DNA of 64,000 nt from Bacteroidota bacterium (GCA_947447375.1 CANFJB010000002.1:186001-250000); one strand, 5' to 3'; positions 1 through 9,987 are shown, counted from the first letter of the stretch. Numbers and translations: made by a program. Notes: a model not told the origin generated them from the letters alone.

Positions 1-2
1 TA

Positions 3-428
3 CAATTAGAAACAGTTTCAGAAATGGTTGCGCAAATTGAAACCATTCATTTTTTGTACCCAAACATGACGGTTGAAACCTACGAATCCTACTTAAGTAA
101 TATGTTGCCAAATGGGTACAAACAAGTAGCTGTTTTTGAAAATAAGCAATGTGTTGGGCTCTCCGGGTTTTGGTACAATACTAAATTATGGACCGGACCG
201 TATTTAGAAATTGATAATTTCATTGTACATCCTGATCATAGAAAAAAAGGGGTTGGAAAAATAATTACCGATTTTATTGATGCTAAAGCCAAAGAACTTT
301 CCTGCACTTGCATTGTTTTAGATGCTTTCACAGGCAATTTCCCTGCCCATCGATTTTATTACAATCAAGGGTATGAACCACGAGGATTTCATTTTATCAA
401 AACAATTGATGAAAACGGATTTTCGTAA
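3..428 (+). CDS. GNAT-family N-acetyltransferase, 5' end outside window
   Basis: Predicted acetyl-CoA-dependent N-acetyltransferase; substrate unknown. The acetyl-CoA loop is visible as HPDHRKKGVGK (the R/Q-x-x-G-x-G/A motif), preceded by the hydrophobic strand LEIDNFIV and followed by the C-terminal FYYNQGYEP segment typical of the fold. The frame is open to the first base of the window and has no stop before the ATG at 24, so the true start probably lies upstream and the 134 residues from that ATG are a minimum. It ends 10 bp from the convergent queD. Family assignment is secure; a specific function is not. Confidence 0.85.
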   Translation, partial: QLETVSEMVAQIETIHFLYPNMTVETYESYLSNMLPNGYKQVAVFENKQCVGLSGFWYNTKLWTGPYLEIDNFIVHPDHRKKGVGKIITDFIDAKAKELSCTCIVLDAFTGNFPAHRFYYNQGYEPRGFHFIKTIDENGFS

Positions 429-438
429 TTAACTTAAA

Positions 439-888
439 TTAATTATCGGATTGGTACCATTCTGCAAATGAAGTTTCAGTTTCTTGCAGTTTTAAAGAAT
501 GCAATTCAATTCCTTCAGGCAATCTATTTTTTATTCTATTGGCAAAATCGATAACCATATTTTCGCTTGTAGGTTGATAATCTACCAAAATAACATGGTG
601 ATCACGAGATTGTAATTCCTTTGCTAACTCAATGTGAGGAGTGTTTTTATTAAATACCGTAGCATGATCAAATTGATCTACAATTTCCTCTTTTACAATT
701 TTCTTTAAATCGGTGAAATCGATAACCATTCCGAATTTAACATTTGAATTATCATTAATTGGTTTGCCAATAACGGTTACAGACAATTTATAGCTGTGTC
801 CATGCACGTTTTTGCATTTCCCATCATAGCCATACAAAGCGTGTCCGGTTTCAAAATTAAATTGTTTGGTAATTCTGATATTGCTCAT
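439..888 (-). CDS. queD: 6-carboxy-5,6,7,8-tetrahydropterin synthase (QueD family)
   Basis: Converts 7,8-dihydroneopterin triphosphate to 6-carboxytetrahydropterin, the second step of queuosine (7-deazaguanine) biosynthesis. The 149-residue protein has the zinc ligands of the PTPS/QueD fold: His16 (ETGHA) and the pair His29/His31 (VHGHSY). The catalytic Cys25 sits four residues before the HGH motif as in QueD. FDHATVF and the C-terminal QETETSFAEW match the family, the latter carrying the pterin-binding Glu. Single gene with its own promoter (907-940, minus). The alternative would be eukaryote-like PTPS, but the CxxxHGH spacing favours QueD. Confidence 0.93.
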   Translation of the reverse strand: MSNIRITKQFNFETGHALYGYDGKCKNVHGHSYKLSVTVIGKPINDNSNVKFGMVIDFTDLKKIVKEEIVDQFDHATVFNKNTPHIELAKELQSRDHHVILVDYQPTSENMVIDFANRIKNRLPEGIELHSLKLQETETSFAEWYQSDN

Positions 889-906
889 TTATAAAGTATT
901 TGAATG

Positions 907-940
907 CAAATTTAGTAAATTGTAATCATTCTGCTTTCAA
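907..940 (-). promoter_or_regulatory. Bacteroidota-type promoter for queD
   Basis: On the minus strand there is a TAAATTTG (-7, TAnnTTTG) at 907-914 and a TTG (-33) at 938-940, 23 bp apart. It sits about 20 bp upstream of the queD ATG. Pattern match only. Confidence 0.6.
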
Positions 941-949
941 AAATAGAAG

Positions 950-983
950 TTGCTTTATATAAAACTAAAATAATGTATATTTG
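950..983 (+). promoter_or_regulatory. Bacteroidota-type promoter for tRNA-Ala
   Basis: TTG at 950-952 and TATATTTG at 976-983 (TAnnTTTG), 23 bp apart, ending 9 bp before the first base of the tRNA. It lies back to back with the queD promoter. Pattern match to the Flavobacterium consensus. Confidence 0.7.
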
Positions 984-992
984 CGTAAGCAA

Positions 993-1066
993 GGGGGATT
1001 AGCTCATTTGGCTAGAGCGCTACGCTGGCAGCGTAGAGGCGATCGGTTCGAATCCGATATTCTCCA
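993..1066 (+). tRNA. tRNA-Ala (anticodon GGC)
   Basis: A 74-nt cloverleaf. The acceptor stem GGGGGAT (993-999) pairs with ATTCTCC (1059-1065) and includes the G3:U70 wobble that is the alanine identity element. The D arm is GCTC/GAGC. The anticodon stem CTACG/CGTAG encloses the loop CTGGCAG with anticodon GGC. The T arm is ATCGG-TTCGAAT-CCGAT. The discriminator is A1066. The CCA end is not encoded, because CAA follows. Confidence 0.97.
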
Positions 1067-1294
1067 CAATATAATTAGCCATTTTTAGTTTTATTTAATA
1101 GAAATAATTGCAAATTAGTTGGCAGCTCACAATTACAACAATTATTATTTTGTTGATGTAATTGATTATAATTTAAATTAATTAATTCATAATCAGGAAT
1201 TTAATATTCCAATGTTGAAAAATATAATATTATTATTTCTAGTTTTGTATAGTTTTTATATACCAACGATTCGATTTTATTTATTTTCAATGAT

Positions 1295-1302
1295 TATATT
1301 TG
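1295..1302 (+). promoter_or_regulatory. -7 element upstream of the T9SS-B surface protein
   Basis: TATATTTG matches TAnnTTTG and ends 25 bp before the ATG at 1328. No convincing TTG lies at the proper distance, so the call is weak. The rest of 1067-1294 is AT-rich with no gene that I can support. Confidence 0.45.
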
Positions 1303-1327
1303 AATAAATTCATACGATAAAAAAATA

Positions 1328-4300
1328 ATGAAAAACAGCTTATACTATTTTCTTTTTTTGATTTTAATATCCTTTTCAAATAATGCTTTAGGACAAACGT
1401 TAACTAATGGTAATTTTGAATCTGGAGGAAATGGCGTAGGTTTTTTAATAAACGGAATAGGATACACTCAAATTAATCCACCCACAGGAACAAGTAGTCC
1501 AGGGAATTATGCGATAACTACCAATCCTCAATTACTTAATTCTAGCTTTATTTCTGGTGGCGATCACACTACTGGAACTGGAAAAATGCTTGTGGTAGAT
1601 GGAAATACTACCGCGGGATCAAGATTATGGTCTTGTACTTCAACAGGTGGAGCACTTACAGGATTTACCGCTGGTTCTACTTATACTTTTAGTTATTGGA
1701 TAAAATCAGTTTCAAATGATGTTACTAATAATGCCACCCAAGCAAATATTAACGTATTTTTTGTAAATGCTTCCAATATAAATCCTGCTAGCACTAATAA
1801 TTATGCACCTTTACCAAGTCAAGGATGGACTCGTGTCAGCTATTCATTTACCGCAACTACTAATAATGCTTTAATTGAATTAAGAAATAATAACACAAGT
1901 GTATTAGGAAATGATTTTGCATTGGACGATTTCACAATCACTCCAGGAGCTCTTCCATTAACTTTAACTCAAACACCAATAAACCCAACTTGTCCAACAT
2001 CATTAGATGGCTCTATTACAGGTATTGGGGGAGGTGGCGCATTGCCTTATACTTTCACGTTAACTTCTAGCACATTTACCTTAATAAATTCGTCTGGAGT
2101 TTTTGGAAATTTAGCTGCTGGCACTTATTCAATTTCAATTCAAGATGCAGCAGGATCAATGGTTCCGCCAATAATTGTGATATTGACACCGCCAAATGAT
2201 ATAACTATTAGCGCACCAGCTACAATTTGCGCGGGCTCATCTACTAATTTGTCAGTGAGCGGAAGTACAGATCCTTATTTATGGACTGCAAACCCTCCTG
2301 ATCCAAGTTTAACGGCAGCTAATAATACCAGCGCAACACCTACAGTTAGTCCTGCAACTACTACAATATACACTGTTACTTCTGGAATCCCTGCAAACCC
2401 AGTCAATTTAATTGTTAATGGCGATTTTACTTTAGGAAATACAGGATTTCTAACAGATTATATTAATTATAATGTTGGAACAGTTCCTGCTTCAGGGGTT
2501 CAAGGTGCCTATGGAGTGGTAAACAATCCAAGAAACTGGTTCAATCCGTTTTCAAATTGTGGCGATCATACCACTTCTTCAGGGAATATGCTAGTTGCCG
2601 ATGGTTCTACAAGCGGAACAGCGAGAGTTTGGTACTCTCAAATGCCAATCACTGTAATTCCAGGTAAAAACTATACTTTCAGTTATTTTTTAACTGCAGT
2701 AGTTAATGGTGGTCCAGCAAAATTGGAAGTTTTAATTAATAATATTTCTGTTGGACCTGTGGCAACTGCACCTTCAAGCCCTTGTGTTTGGGATGAGCAC
2801 TCCTATGTTTGGAATTCAGGAACCAACACTACCGCAGTAATCACAATTATTGACAGGGAAGCCTTCGGGAATAATGACTTTGCAATAGACGATCTTTATT
2901 TTAGAGAAACACCAACTTGTAATTATCAAAAGTCAGTAACAATTACAGTTATTCCAAATGTTGCACCTACTGTTGGAACAATTACACACCCAACTTGTTC
3001 AACAACTGGAAGTGTTGTATTAAACGGTATGCCAGCTGGAAACTGGACGATAAATCCAGGCGGAATTACAGGGAATACCTCTTCTGTTACAATTTCAAAT
3101 CTTACAACAGGAACCTATAACTATACAGTTACCAATGCAAATAATTGCACATCTACACCAGTTAGAGTTGATATTAACCCTATTCCAAATAGTGTAACAC
3201 CAATATTTACTCCTATTTCACCAGTTTGCGTTGGAACTACTATTGCGCTTCCATTGGTTTCCACAAATGGTGTTAATGGAACTTGGTCACCAGCATTTAA
3301 TCCTAATGCAACAACAACTTATACATTTACACCCAATCAAGGAGAGTGCGCAACTGCGGCAACACTTCAGGTTGTAATTTCACAAATCCCAACTGTTGTA
3401 GCTACCCCGAATAGTGAAACTATTTGTTCATTACAGTCTACAGGAATTTCATTATCAAGTTCAATTTCAGCAGCCACTTTCAGCTGGACTTCAACAGCAA
3501 TAGACGTTTCAGGGAATACAAGTGGTTCTGGGAATGTCATTTCAGAAGTTTTAACCGCAACGGGAACTTTAGTTGGAACTGTTCAATACACAATTACTCC
3601 AACAAATAATGGTTGTTCTGGTACGCCAACAAATGTTACTGTATTTGTAACACCAAAACCAACATTAACAGCGACTGCAGTTTCCAACTCAATATGTTCC
3701 GGAAGCGCAACAGCCATTAACTTAGTTGGGTCAATGCCAAATACTAATTTTAGTTGGAATTTAATTCAAAACAATGTAACCGGTGGTACAATTGGAAGCG
3801 GAAGTATAATTGCTCAAACATTAAACACAATAACTAATTCTTCGGGTGAAGCAGTTTATGCAATTACACCATCTGTAAATGGATGTAGAGGAATTACCAC
3901 TACTATTTCTATAATTGTAAATCCAATTCCAGTTGCAATAATCAATCCTGCAGCCGGACAAAACCTTTGCTCTGGACAAACTACCGCGATAGCTTTTTCA
4001 AGCCCGGTAATAAACACTACTTTTAATTGGACTGTGAATCAAACAAATTTAACGGGAACTTCTCCTGGAACTGGAACCTCGATTGCTCAAATTCTATCGG
4101 TGGTATTACCATCTTTAGGGACTGCAACTTATGTAGTTACACCAACCTCAAACGGATGTGTTGGAACTCCAGTTCAAGTTTCGGTAAATGTAAAACCAAT
4201 CCCAGATTTCTCCTCAGTTCCTACTCAAGCCCCAATTTGCTCAGGTGATAGCACTTCAATTGTCTTGACACCAAGTTTAACAGGCACAGTAATAACATGG

Positions 4301-5209
4301 ACGGTAGTTCAAAACGGAGTAAGAGGCGCTTTAGCGGATTCAGGAACCTCAATTGTTCAAGTATTAGAAACAATAGGTACTACTTCAGGGGATGCAATTT
4401 ATACCATCACCCCTGAATTAAATGGATGTGTAGGAAATCCTATTTCTATAACTGCAGTTGTAAATCCATTACCTCGACCGTCATTAACAGGAGGAAATAT
4501 TTGCGTGGATGCTTTAGGTGTATCCTTTACAACTTACACATTAAATAGCGGACTAAACAATACCGATTATACTTTCCAGTGGTTTTTAAATGGCGTTTTA
4601 CAAACAGGAACCAGTAGTACTTTTGTGGCTTCAGCAGCCGGAAATTATTCTGTTATAGCAACAAATATTGCAACAGGATGCGTATCTTCAAGTGTTTTCG
4701 CAACAGTTACATCATCACTTCCTGCAACAAGTATTTCTGCAGTAGGTACCTTTGCATTTGATCAAAACGCATCAATAACAGTAACTGCTTTAGATCCAAA
4801 TCCAAACTATCAATATGCCCTAGATTATGGTGCTTTACAGTTTTCTAATGTTTTCACCAATGTAAATCCTGGAAGCCATTTGGTAACCGTTACCGATACT
4901 AATGGTTGTACGAATTTGAGTACGAATGTATTTATTATTGGTTATCCAACTTATTTTACCCCTAATAGCGATGGGTTTAATGATTATTGGAATGTGATAG
5001 GAATGGAGAGTCAACCAACCGCTAACATCTATATTTTTGATCGATATGGTAAGCTCTTGAAACAAATTAGTTCTAAGAGTTTAGGATGGGATGGTACTTA
5101 TTTAGGATCACCTGTTCCTTCATCAGATTACTGGTTTACCATTGAATACATTGAACCATTAACCACAGATGTTAAGGTTTTTAAATCCCATTTTTCATTA
5201 AAAAGGTAA
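1328..5209 (+). CDS. Large secreted surface protein with PKD-like repeats and T9SS type B (gliding_CTERM) domain
   Basis: Predicted cell-surface protein of 1293 residues exported by Sec and then the type IX secretion system. Residues 1-22 form a signal peptide ending NALGQ. Two related jelly-roll (galactose-binding-like) domains follow at about 25-207 and 358-535; both carry a GDHTT...ML(V)..DG motif and end in FA(I/L)DD. After Ig-like linkers, four tandem PKD-like repeats of about 90 residues lie at about 690-777, 778-867, 868-960 and 961-1050, each beginning (I/L)CSG/ICS and ending NGC.G. The C-terminal 85 residues (PTYFTPNSDGFNDYW, IFDRYGKLL, GWDGTY.G) are the CHU_C / type B sorting domain. 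Very Thr/Ser/Asn-rich. Resembles SprB-like adhesins in architecture; ligand unknown. Converges on the barrel gene with a 10-bp gap. Confidence 0.85.
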   Translation: MKNSLYYFLFLILISFSNNALGQTLTNGNFESGGNGVGFLINGIGYTQINPPTGTSSPGNYAITTNPQLLNSSFISGGDHTTGTGKMLVVDGNTTAGSRLWSCTSTGGALTGFTAGSTYTFSYWIKSVSNDVTNNATQANINVFFVNASNINPASTNNYAPLPSQGWTRVSYSFTATTNNALIELRNNNTSVLGNDFALDDFTITPGALPLTLTQTPINPTCPTSLDGSITGIGGGGALPYTFTLTSSTFTLINSSGVFGNLAAGTYSISIQDAAGSMVPPIIVILTPPNDITISAPATICAGSSTNLSVSGSTDPYLWTANPPDPSLTAANNTSATPTVSPATTTIYTVTSGIPANPVNLIVNGDFTLGNTGFLTDYINYNVGTVPASGVQGAYGVVNNPRNWFNPFSNCGDHTTSSGNMLVADGSTSGTARVWYSQMPITVIPGKNYTFSYFLTAVVNGGPAKLEVLINNISVGPVATAPSSPCVWDEHSYVWNSGTNTTAVITIIDREAFGNNDFAIDDLYFRETPTCNYQKSVTITVIPNVAPTVGTITHPTCSTTGSVVLNGMPAGNWTINPGGITGNTSSVTISNLTTGTYNYTVTNANNCTSTPVRVDINPIPNSVTPIFTPISPVCVGTTIALPLVSTNGVNGTWSPAFNPNATTTYTFTPNQGECATAATLQVVISQIPTVVATPNSETICSLQSTGISLSSSISAATFSWTSTAIDVSGNTSGSGNVISEVLTATGTLVGTVQYTITPTNNGCSGTPTNVTVFVTPKPTLTATAVSNSICSGSATAINLVGSMPNTNFSWNLIQNNVTGGTIGSGSIIAQTLNTITNSSGEAVYAITPSVNGCRGITTTISIIVNPIPVAIINPAAGQNLCSGQTTAIAFSSPVINTTFNWTVNQTNLTGTSPGTGTSIAQILSVVLPSLGTATYVVTPTSNGCVGTPVQVSVNVKPIPDFSSVPTQAPICSGDSTSIVLTPSLTGTVITWTVVQNGVRGALADSGTSIVQVLETIGTTSGDAIYTITPELNGCVGNPISITAVVNPLPRPSLTGGNICVDALGVSFTTYTLNSGLNNTDYTFQWFLNGVLQTGTSSTFVASAAGNYSVIATNIATGCVSSSVFATVTSSLPATSISAVGTFAFDQNASITVTALDPNPNYQYALDYGALQFSNVFTNVNPGSHLVTVTDTNGCTNLSTNVFIIGYPTYFTPNSDGFNDYWNVIGMESQPTANIYIFDRYGKLLKQISSKSLGWDGTYLGSPVPSSDYWFTIEYIEPLTTDVKVFKSHFSLKR

Positions 5210-5219
5210 ACAGAAATCA

Positions 5220-8200
5220 CTAAAAATAAGCTCTAAGCTGAATGTTTCCTGTATGGATTGCATTACTGCTTTCACTTTTTCTTCCTTGATAATTTAAATT
5301 AATATCTAAATAATCAGTTAGGTTTTTTTGAATTAGTAAGCGCCAAGTAATATTGGAACCAGGTTGTAATCCTTCCAACATTTCATAAGCAACCGGAGTT
5401 AAATTACTTCCTACAAAACTATTTTCATACATAGAAAATTCCCCGTTCATGGTAAGTTTTTTTTCTGAAGCATAGTTAAATGAAGTCCCAAATCGGCTTT
5501 GCGCCAATGTTTCTAAGGAACCTATTTTGTTTTTCTTACTTTGATATTCATAAAACAAATCCCAACTCGCATTTTTTGAAAACAAATAGGAAATTTTTGG
5601 TGCTAACTGATACCCATTTAAGAGATAGTTTCTTGCCGAATAATTTTCCGATGTCATTTCTGAATTTATTGTTTTCGAACCAAAATTTATAAGCCAGTTT
5701 TTTTCATATAAATGAGTGTATTGCAATTGATGAGATTGATTTGAATTTTCTTGAGAACCTACCGAAAGCAAGTTTTTAATTCTACCCATCAGAAAAGTAT
5801 AGGTTATAGAATGCTTTTGTTTCCCCCTGTTAAAAAACAAACTATTTCTAAAACTTGAATTTAAACCTAATAAATTAGCATCATTGGAGCTAAAAGGGTT
5901 AAAATCAAAATCATCACCAAGACGTTTTATTTTTCGTTCACCGACAAAGGCCGTTTGATTGTAGAAAGAGGATAAAAAACGTTTCAATCCAGTTTCATTT
6001 TGCCATTGGCTCATATTAATTGTCACCGATTGAGAGAATTTATTTTGATGTGTTTTTAGGTAAACTTGGTTCGGTAAAAAGATCCAGATGTATTTTGCTT
6101 GGTCTATAAAAACGGCTACTTGAAACTCTTCTAAGTCTTGAATTCCATTGTTGTTATAATCACTCCAAGAGTAAATCCCGCGTCCCGGCTCAACCTCAAG
6201 GTAGGTAAATTCTTGTTGGGCAATTGCCCCTGAATTGGTTTCATATGCCGTTGTGAGCTGAATTAATTGATTAAAAAAGCGATCATTATATAACACTCTC
6301 GAGTTTAATGAAGGTTCAGCTGTTCTTGATAAATCAGTAAATTTTAAATTTCTATAATTCACAAATACCGATAAATCACGGGTGTCTGTTTTTATTAATT
6401 TGGATTTTAAATAATAGGATTGTGAGTTATTTACTCTTTTTAAAATGCCGCTTTGGATACTATCATTCGACCTATTTAAATAACCCAATTCTACAAAAAC
6501 TTTTGTGCTATCTCCACGACCAATAAATCCTCCAAATTCAGTAAATTTTTGACTTAATGAAGAAAACAAGTTAGTTGACTTCAATTTTTCCTGATTGTCT
6601 TCTAATCGTATGGTTGTTCCGGCCCAATTTTTCTTAAAATGATATTTTATTTGGGTTTGATTTCGGATAAAAACCGACGTCGAATAATTACTTTCACTTT
6701 TTAAAAAGCTGCCTTTATTTTGAATGTTCCATTTTTTCAAATTGACATTTCCATTAAATACTTGACGAGTCCCAGAAAAGCTATCTTTAAAACCTAAATT
6801 TTCAAATTGATAGGTTACTGCTCCTTTTTCGGGAAGGTTAAAATGCAATCCTGAAACAAGATAACTTTGTGTCCCAAATGGATTATTTAAATTCCAATCC
6901 CTATCAAATTCAATGGTAAACAATCGCTCAATAGTTCTATATTGCTTTTGAATTAATTGATAATTTGCAAAAAAATCAAGTTTCCATTTTTTAGAATAAA
7001 GGCGTTGTTTGAAGTTTATTTTCCCAGCAACACCATGATTATCAGAATCATCAATGGAAGAAAATAAGTTATTATCGTTATTGCTCACGCCAATCTCAAA
7101 ATCCACACTAGTTTTTTCAGAAGGGTTAAACTTTCCTAAAACGGTTGCAATTTGAAGTTCTGTTGGAGCAATTAATCTTACAACTGGTTCATAATTTCCT
7201 TGTGGAATTCCATTTAAAGGAGCTACATAACGGTATATTTTCCCAATTGCCGAGGAACTTGATAATACATAGTTTCCTAAATTATTACCAACAAGTGAAA
7301 ATTTTACATTGTACAATTCATCTGTTGAAACGTTAGAATAAACAAACACAGAAATTCCATTAACTATCATTTTTTTATAGAGAATTTTATTTTCCGAATA
7401 GGTGTCTAGATAAGCGGATGGTGCCGACATTAAATCGGGATTGTCCCCAGCATTTGCTAATGTTTGAACTTGCTCGGCAGATAAATTTTGCTGTAAAGGT
7501 TGGTTTTTTATATCATTTTCAGAATATAAATACCCGCCAATACTCCATTTTTCATGCTCCTGTGTAGCCCCCGCATAAGTAATAAAACGGTTGTAATTTC
7601 TATCTGAATATTGGTATTCAATAGAAATTCTCATTTCTGACGTTATAGGAAAAATGGAAGTAAATTTAATTTCCCCGGCATTATAATCGATAATATAATC
7701 GTTATTTTCACCACGAGTTAGTAGTATTCCATTTACAAAAACACGTTCAGAACCCGAAACTACCAAAACATATAATTCTCCATTTGCACCTCGAAATTTA
7801 TAGGGCCCTTGGTTTCCTTCTTGACCTACAAAAGTGCTTTTTGCATATTTTCCCCTTACTAATGCTGCCGCACCAAATACCGTAGTTTTCGAATTGGTGT
7901 TCCCAAATTCAAAACGCGACGACAAACCTTGAACCTTTTTATTGAAATTTAAAAATTTTGAATTTCTATTTTCTAAAAACAAATCCCCGGCTCTAATATT
8001 CCATTTATCCGAACTTAATTCGATAAATATTTGATCAAATTCATCTAGTCTTTGAGAATATCCACCTTCTTGCAACGGAATATTGTTGTCTTGAATGGAA
8101 GCCCTTAACGTAACTTTATCGGATATTTTCCCTGAAATTTGGAGATCAAGAGCAGAATTTAAAACAGAGTTTTGGTTGTTACCAATAGTTATTCCACGAG

Positions 8201-8630
8201 TTAAACTCCCTGAAGTTGTCAATCCATCAAAAGGGACATATTTTTTTTTATTGGCAAAATTCACTTTGTATAAATCTCCTAAAGTTGCATCGTTACTTAC
8301 CACACGACTTCTATCGTAAATACTGTATTCTTTAGTTAAAAAATCAGGAAATTTTAAAAACCGAACAATTAATGTGTCTTTATTATTTAGTAAATCCGGG
8401 CTAAATGTAAGTAGGCTTTTTTGATAATCAATCTTATAAAATGAAGAGTCAATAGCTTTTCCTTTGTTATTTTCTAATTTAAAAAAACTAGAATTTAAAC
8501 TCACGCTGTCCAGCTGAACTCCGTTTTTTGAAGCGACTATTTTTTTGATTTTATAATGCGTAGAAAATTCTTGAGCTCTGAGCCCTGAGAAGGATATCAA
8601 TAATAGCAAGTAAAATAACTTTCTCAACAT
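5220..8630 (-). CDS. Predicted outer-membrane beta-barrel protein, function unknown
   Basis: A 1136-residue protein with a signal peptide (residues 1-19, ending GLRAQ). The N-terminal ~120 residues look like beta-sandwich. Then follow more than 900 residues of alternating aromatic/hydrophobic strands with a terminal aromatic residue (IQLRAYF), as expected for a large OM barrel. A conserved-looking patch near residues 285-335 reads GSERVFVNGILLTRGENNDY, followed by IDYNAGEIKFT. Similar turn-and-strand motifs occur in Bacteroidota OM proteins, including parts of SprA, but this protein is half the length of SprA and I do not assign it there. No TonB plug or carboxypeptidase-like domain was recognised. 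It has its own promoter at 8653-8684. The role is unknown; adjacency to T9SS cargo is suggestive only. Confidence 0.65.
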   Translation of the reverse strand: MLRKLFYLLLLISFSGLRAQEFSTHYKIKKIVASKNGVQLDSVSLNSSFFKLENNKGKAIDSSFYKIDYQKSLLTFSPDLLNNKDTLIVRFLKFPDFLTKEYSIYDRSRVVSNDATLGDLYKVNFANKKKYVPFDGLTTSGSLTRGITIGNNQNSVLNSALDLQISGKISDKVTLRASIQDNNIPLQEGGYSQRLDEFDQIFIELSSDKWNIRAGDLFLENRNSKFLNFNKKVQGLSSRFEFGNTNSKTTVFGAAALVRGKYAKSTFVGQEGNQGPYKFRGANGELYVLVVSGSERVFVNGILLTRGENNDYIIDYNAGEIKFTSIFPITSEMRISIEYQYSDRNYNRFITYAGATQEHEKWSIGGYLYSENDIKNQPLQQNLSAEQVQTLANAGDNPDLMSAPSAYLDTYSENKILYKKMIVNGISVFVYSNVSTDELYNVKFSLVGNNLGNYVLSSSSAIGKIYRYVAPLNGIPQGNYEPVVRLIAPTELQIATVLGKFNPSEKTSVDFEIGVSNNDNNLFSSIDDSDNHGVAGKINFKQRLYSKKWKLDFFANYQLIQKQYRTIERLFTIEFDRDWNLNNPFGTQSYLVSGLHFNLPEKGAVTYQFENLGFKDSFSGTRQVFNGNVNLKKWNIQNKGSFLKSESNYSTSVFIRNQTQIKYHFKKNWAGTTIRLEDNQEKLKSTNLFSSLSQKFTEFGGFIGRGDSTKVFVELGYLNRSNDSIQSGILKRVNNSQSYYLKSKLIKTDTRDLSVFVNYRNLKFTDLSRTAEPSLNSRVLYNDRFFNQLIQLTTAYETNSGAIAQQEFTYLEVEPGRGIYSWSDYNNNGIQDLEEFQVAVFIDQAKYIWIFLPNQVYLKTHQNKFSQSVTINMSQWQNETGLKRFLSSFYNQTAFVGERKIKRLGDDFDFNPFSSNDANLLGLNSSFRNSLFFNRGKQKHSITYTFLMGRIKNLLSVGSQENSNQSHQLQYTHLYEKNWLINFGSKTINSEMTSENYSARNYLLNGYQLAPKISYLFSKNASWDLFYEYQSKKNKIGSLETLAQSRFGTSFNYASEKKLTMNGEFSMYENSFVGSNLTPVAYEMLEGLQPGSNITWRLLIQKNLTDYLDINLNYQGRKSESSNAIHTGNIQLRAYF

Positions 8631-8652
8631 AACAAGTATAACGCACAGACAT

Positions 8653-8684
8653 CAAAAGTAGTGTGTTTTGTTTGAAAAAGCCAA
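8653..8684 (-). promoter_or_regulatory. Bacteroidota-type promoter for the OM barrel gene
   Basis: Minus-strand TACTTTTG (TAnnTTTG) at 8653-8660 and TTG at 8682-8684, spacing 21. It ends 22 bp before the start codon. Confidence 0.6.
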
Positions 8685-8715
8685 GATTTGAATTTTCAAT
8701 AACGCAATCGCTATT

Positions 8716-9975
8716 TTAATTTTCTTCTTTTGTGATAATCTGCATGGTTTCTCTACTCACTTGTTTCAATAAAACGACCTTGTTTTTTTCAACAATTTGC
8801 GCTGCCTTTTGATCAAAATGACGAATGGTGAAAAGAGATACATTCTCGTTATAGGAGATTTTAAACTTCTTCGAAAGTACCGATTTTAGTGCGTTAAAAT
8901 TCCCGAATTTATCATCAATACAAACAGAAAAACTAATAGCCGAATTTTGTATCAAACTCACTTTCATCTTATATTGATGTAAAAGCGCAAATATTTCACT
9001 GATGTTTTCCTCCATTATAAATGAAAAATCTATTGAAGAAAGGGAAAGTAACAATTGGTTTTTCTTTAAAATGAAACAAGGTAAATGAGGATCTAAATCG
9101 GCACCTTTAGAAACGCTAGTTCCCGGTAAAGTAGGATTTATAAATGACTTTACAAATAATGGGATTTCCTTTTTTTGAAGTGGTTGTAACGTTTTTGGGT
9201 GAATTACTGTTGCTCCGTAAAACGCCAATTCGATGGCTTCACGATAGGAAATTTGATTTAATAACCTCGCATTTTCAAAATAACGAGGATCGGCATTCAT
9301 CACGCCAGGAACGTCTTTCCAAATAGTTACACTTTCAGCATTTAGGCAGTAAGCAAAAATTGCAGCGGTATAATCGGAACCCTCGCGGCCTAAAGTGGTG
9401 GTAAAATTATTCTCATCTGAACCTAGGAAACCCTGAGTTACATTTAGCGTTTTTTTCTTAACGGTTTTCGAAATTAATTTTTGCGTGGTGTCCCAATCAA
9501 CATTCGCATCGCGGTAATTATTATCTGTTTTAATTAAATTTCTAACATCAATCCATTGGGTTTTAATCCCCATGAATCCCATATAGTGACTAACAATTGT
9601 TGTAGAAATTAATTCACCAAAACTCACAATTTGGTCGTAAACAAAATTATAATTTGGCGATTTATTCTGACTAATAAAATGATCTAATTCTGAAAACAAT
9701 GAATTCACGTCTTTAAAAACAGCATTTTTATCGTCTTCAAAAAGATCTAAAAGAATTTGATTGTGGTACTTTTTTACCTCTTGAATTGAAGATTGCAGCT
9801 CAGGAGATTTCTCAAAATAGTTTTTAATAACTACCTCAAGCGCATTTGTAGTTTTTCCCATTGCAGAAATTACTAACAAAACATCTTCAAAACCAACAGT
9901 TTGCAAAACGCTGTGAACGTTTCTAATTCCTTCAGCATCTTTTACCGATGCACCACCAAATTTAAATATTCTCAT
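8716..9975 (-). CDS. lysC: Monofunctional aspartate kinase
   Basis: Phosphorylates L-aspartate, the entry step to lysine, threonine, methionine and diaminopimelate. The 419-residue protein starts with the aspartokinase signature KFGGASV (residues 5-11) and has the later kinase motifs VSFGELISTTI, TLGREGSDYTAAIFA and WKDVPGVMNADPR. The C-terminal ~130 residues (about 290-419) are degenerate ACT domains, so allosteric control by an end product is likely but not predictable. No homoserine dehydrogenase is fused. It is the second gene after a GNAT gene (12-bp gap), so the two are probably co-transcribed from the promoter near 10549. Confidence 0.93.
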   Translation of the reverse strand: MRIFKFGGASVKDAEGIRNVHSVLQTVGFEDVLLVISAMGKTTNALEVVIKNYFEKSPELQSSIQEVKKYHNQILLDLFEDDKNAVFKDVNSLFSELDHFISQNKSPNYNFVYDQIVSFGELISTTIVSHYMGFMGIKTQWIDVRNLIKTDNNYRDANVDWDTTQKLISKTVKKKTLNVTQGFLGSDENNFTTTLGREGSDYTAAIFAYCLNAESVTIWKDVPGVMNADPRYFENARLLNQISYREAIELAFYGATVIHPKTLQPLQKKEIPLFVKSFINPTLPGTSVSKGADLDPHLPCFILKKNQLLLSLSSIDFSFIMEENISEIFALLHQYKMKVSLIQNSAISFSVCIDDKFGNFNALKSVLSKKFKISYNENVSLFTIRHFDQKAAQIVEKNKVVLLKQVSRETMQIITKEEN

Positions 9976-9987
9976 TTCTTAAGATAA

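Noticed and set aside
1212-1307. 31-residue hydrophobic ORF (MLKNIILLFLVLYSFY...)
   Set aside because: Low complexity, contains the -7 element near its end, no context; likely chance in AT-rich DNA.
3394-4478. Repeat DNA in the surface protein as a CRISPR array
   Set aside because: Units are ~270 bp, divergent and coding; no direct repeat-spacer pattern.
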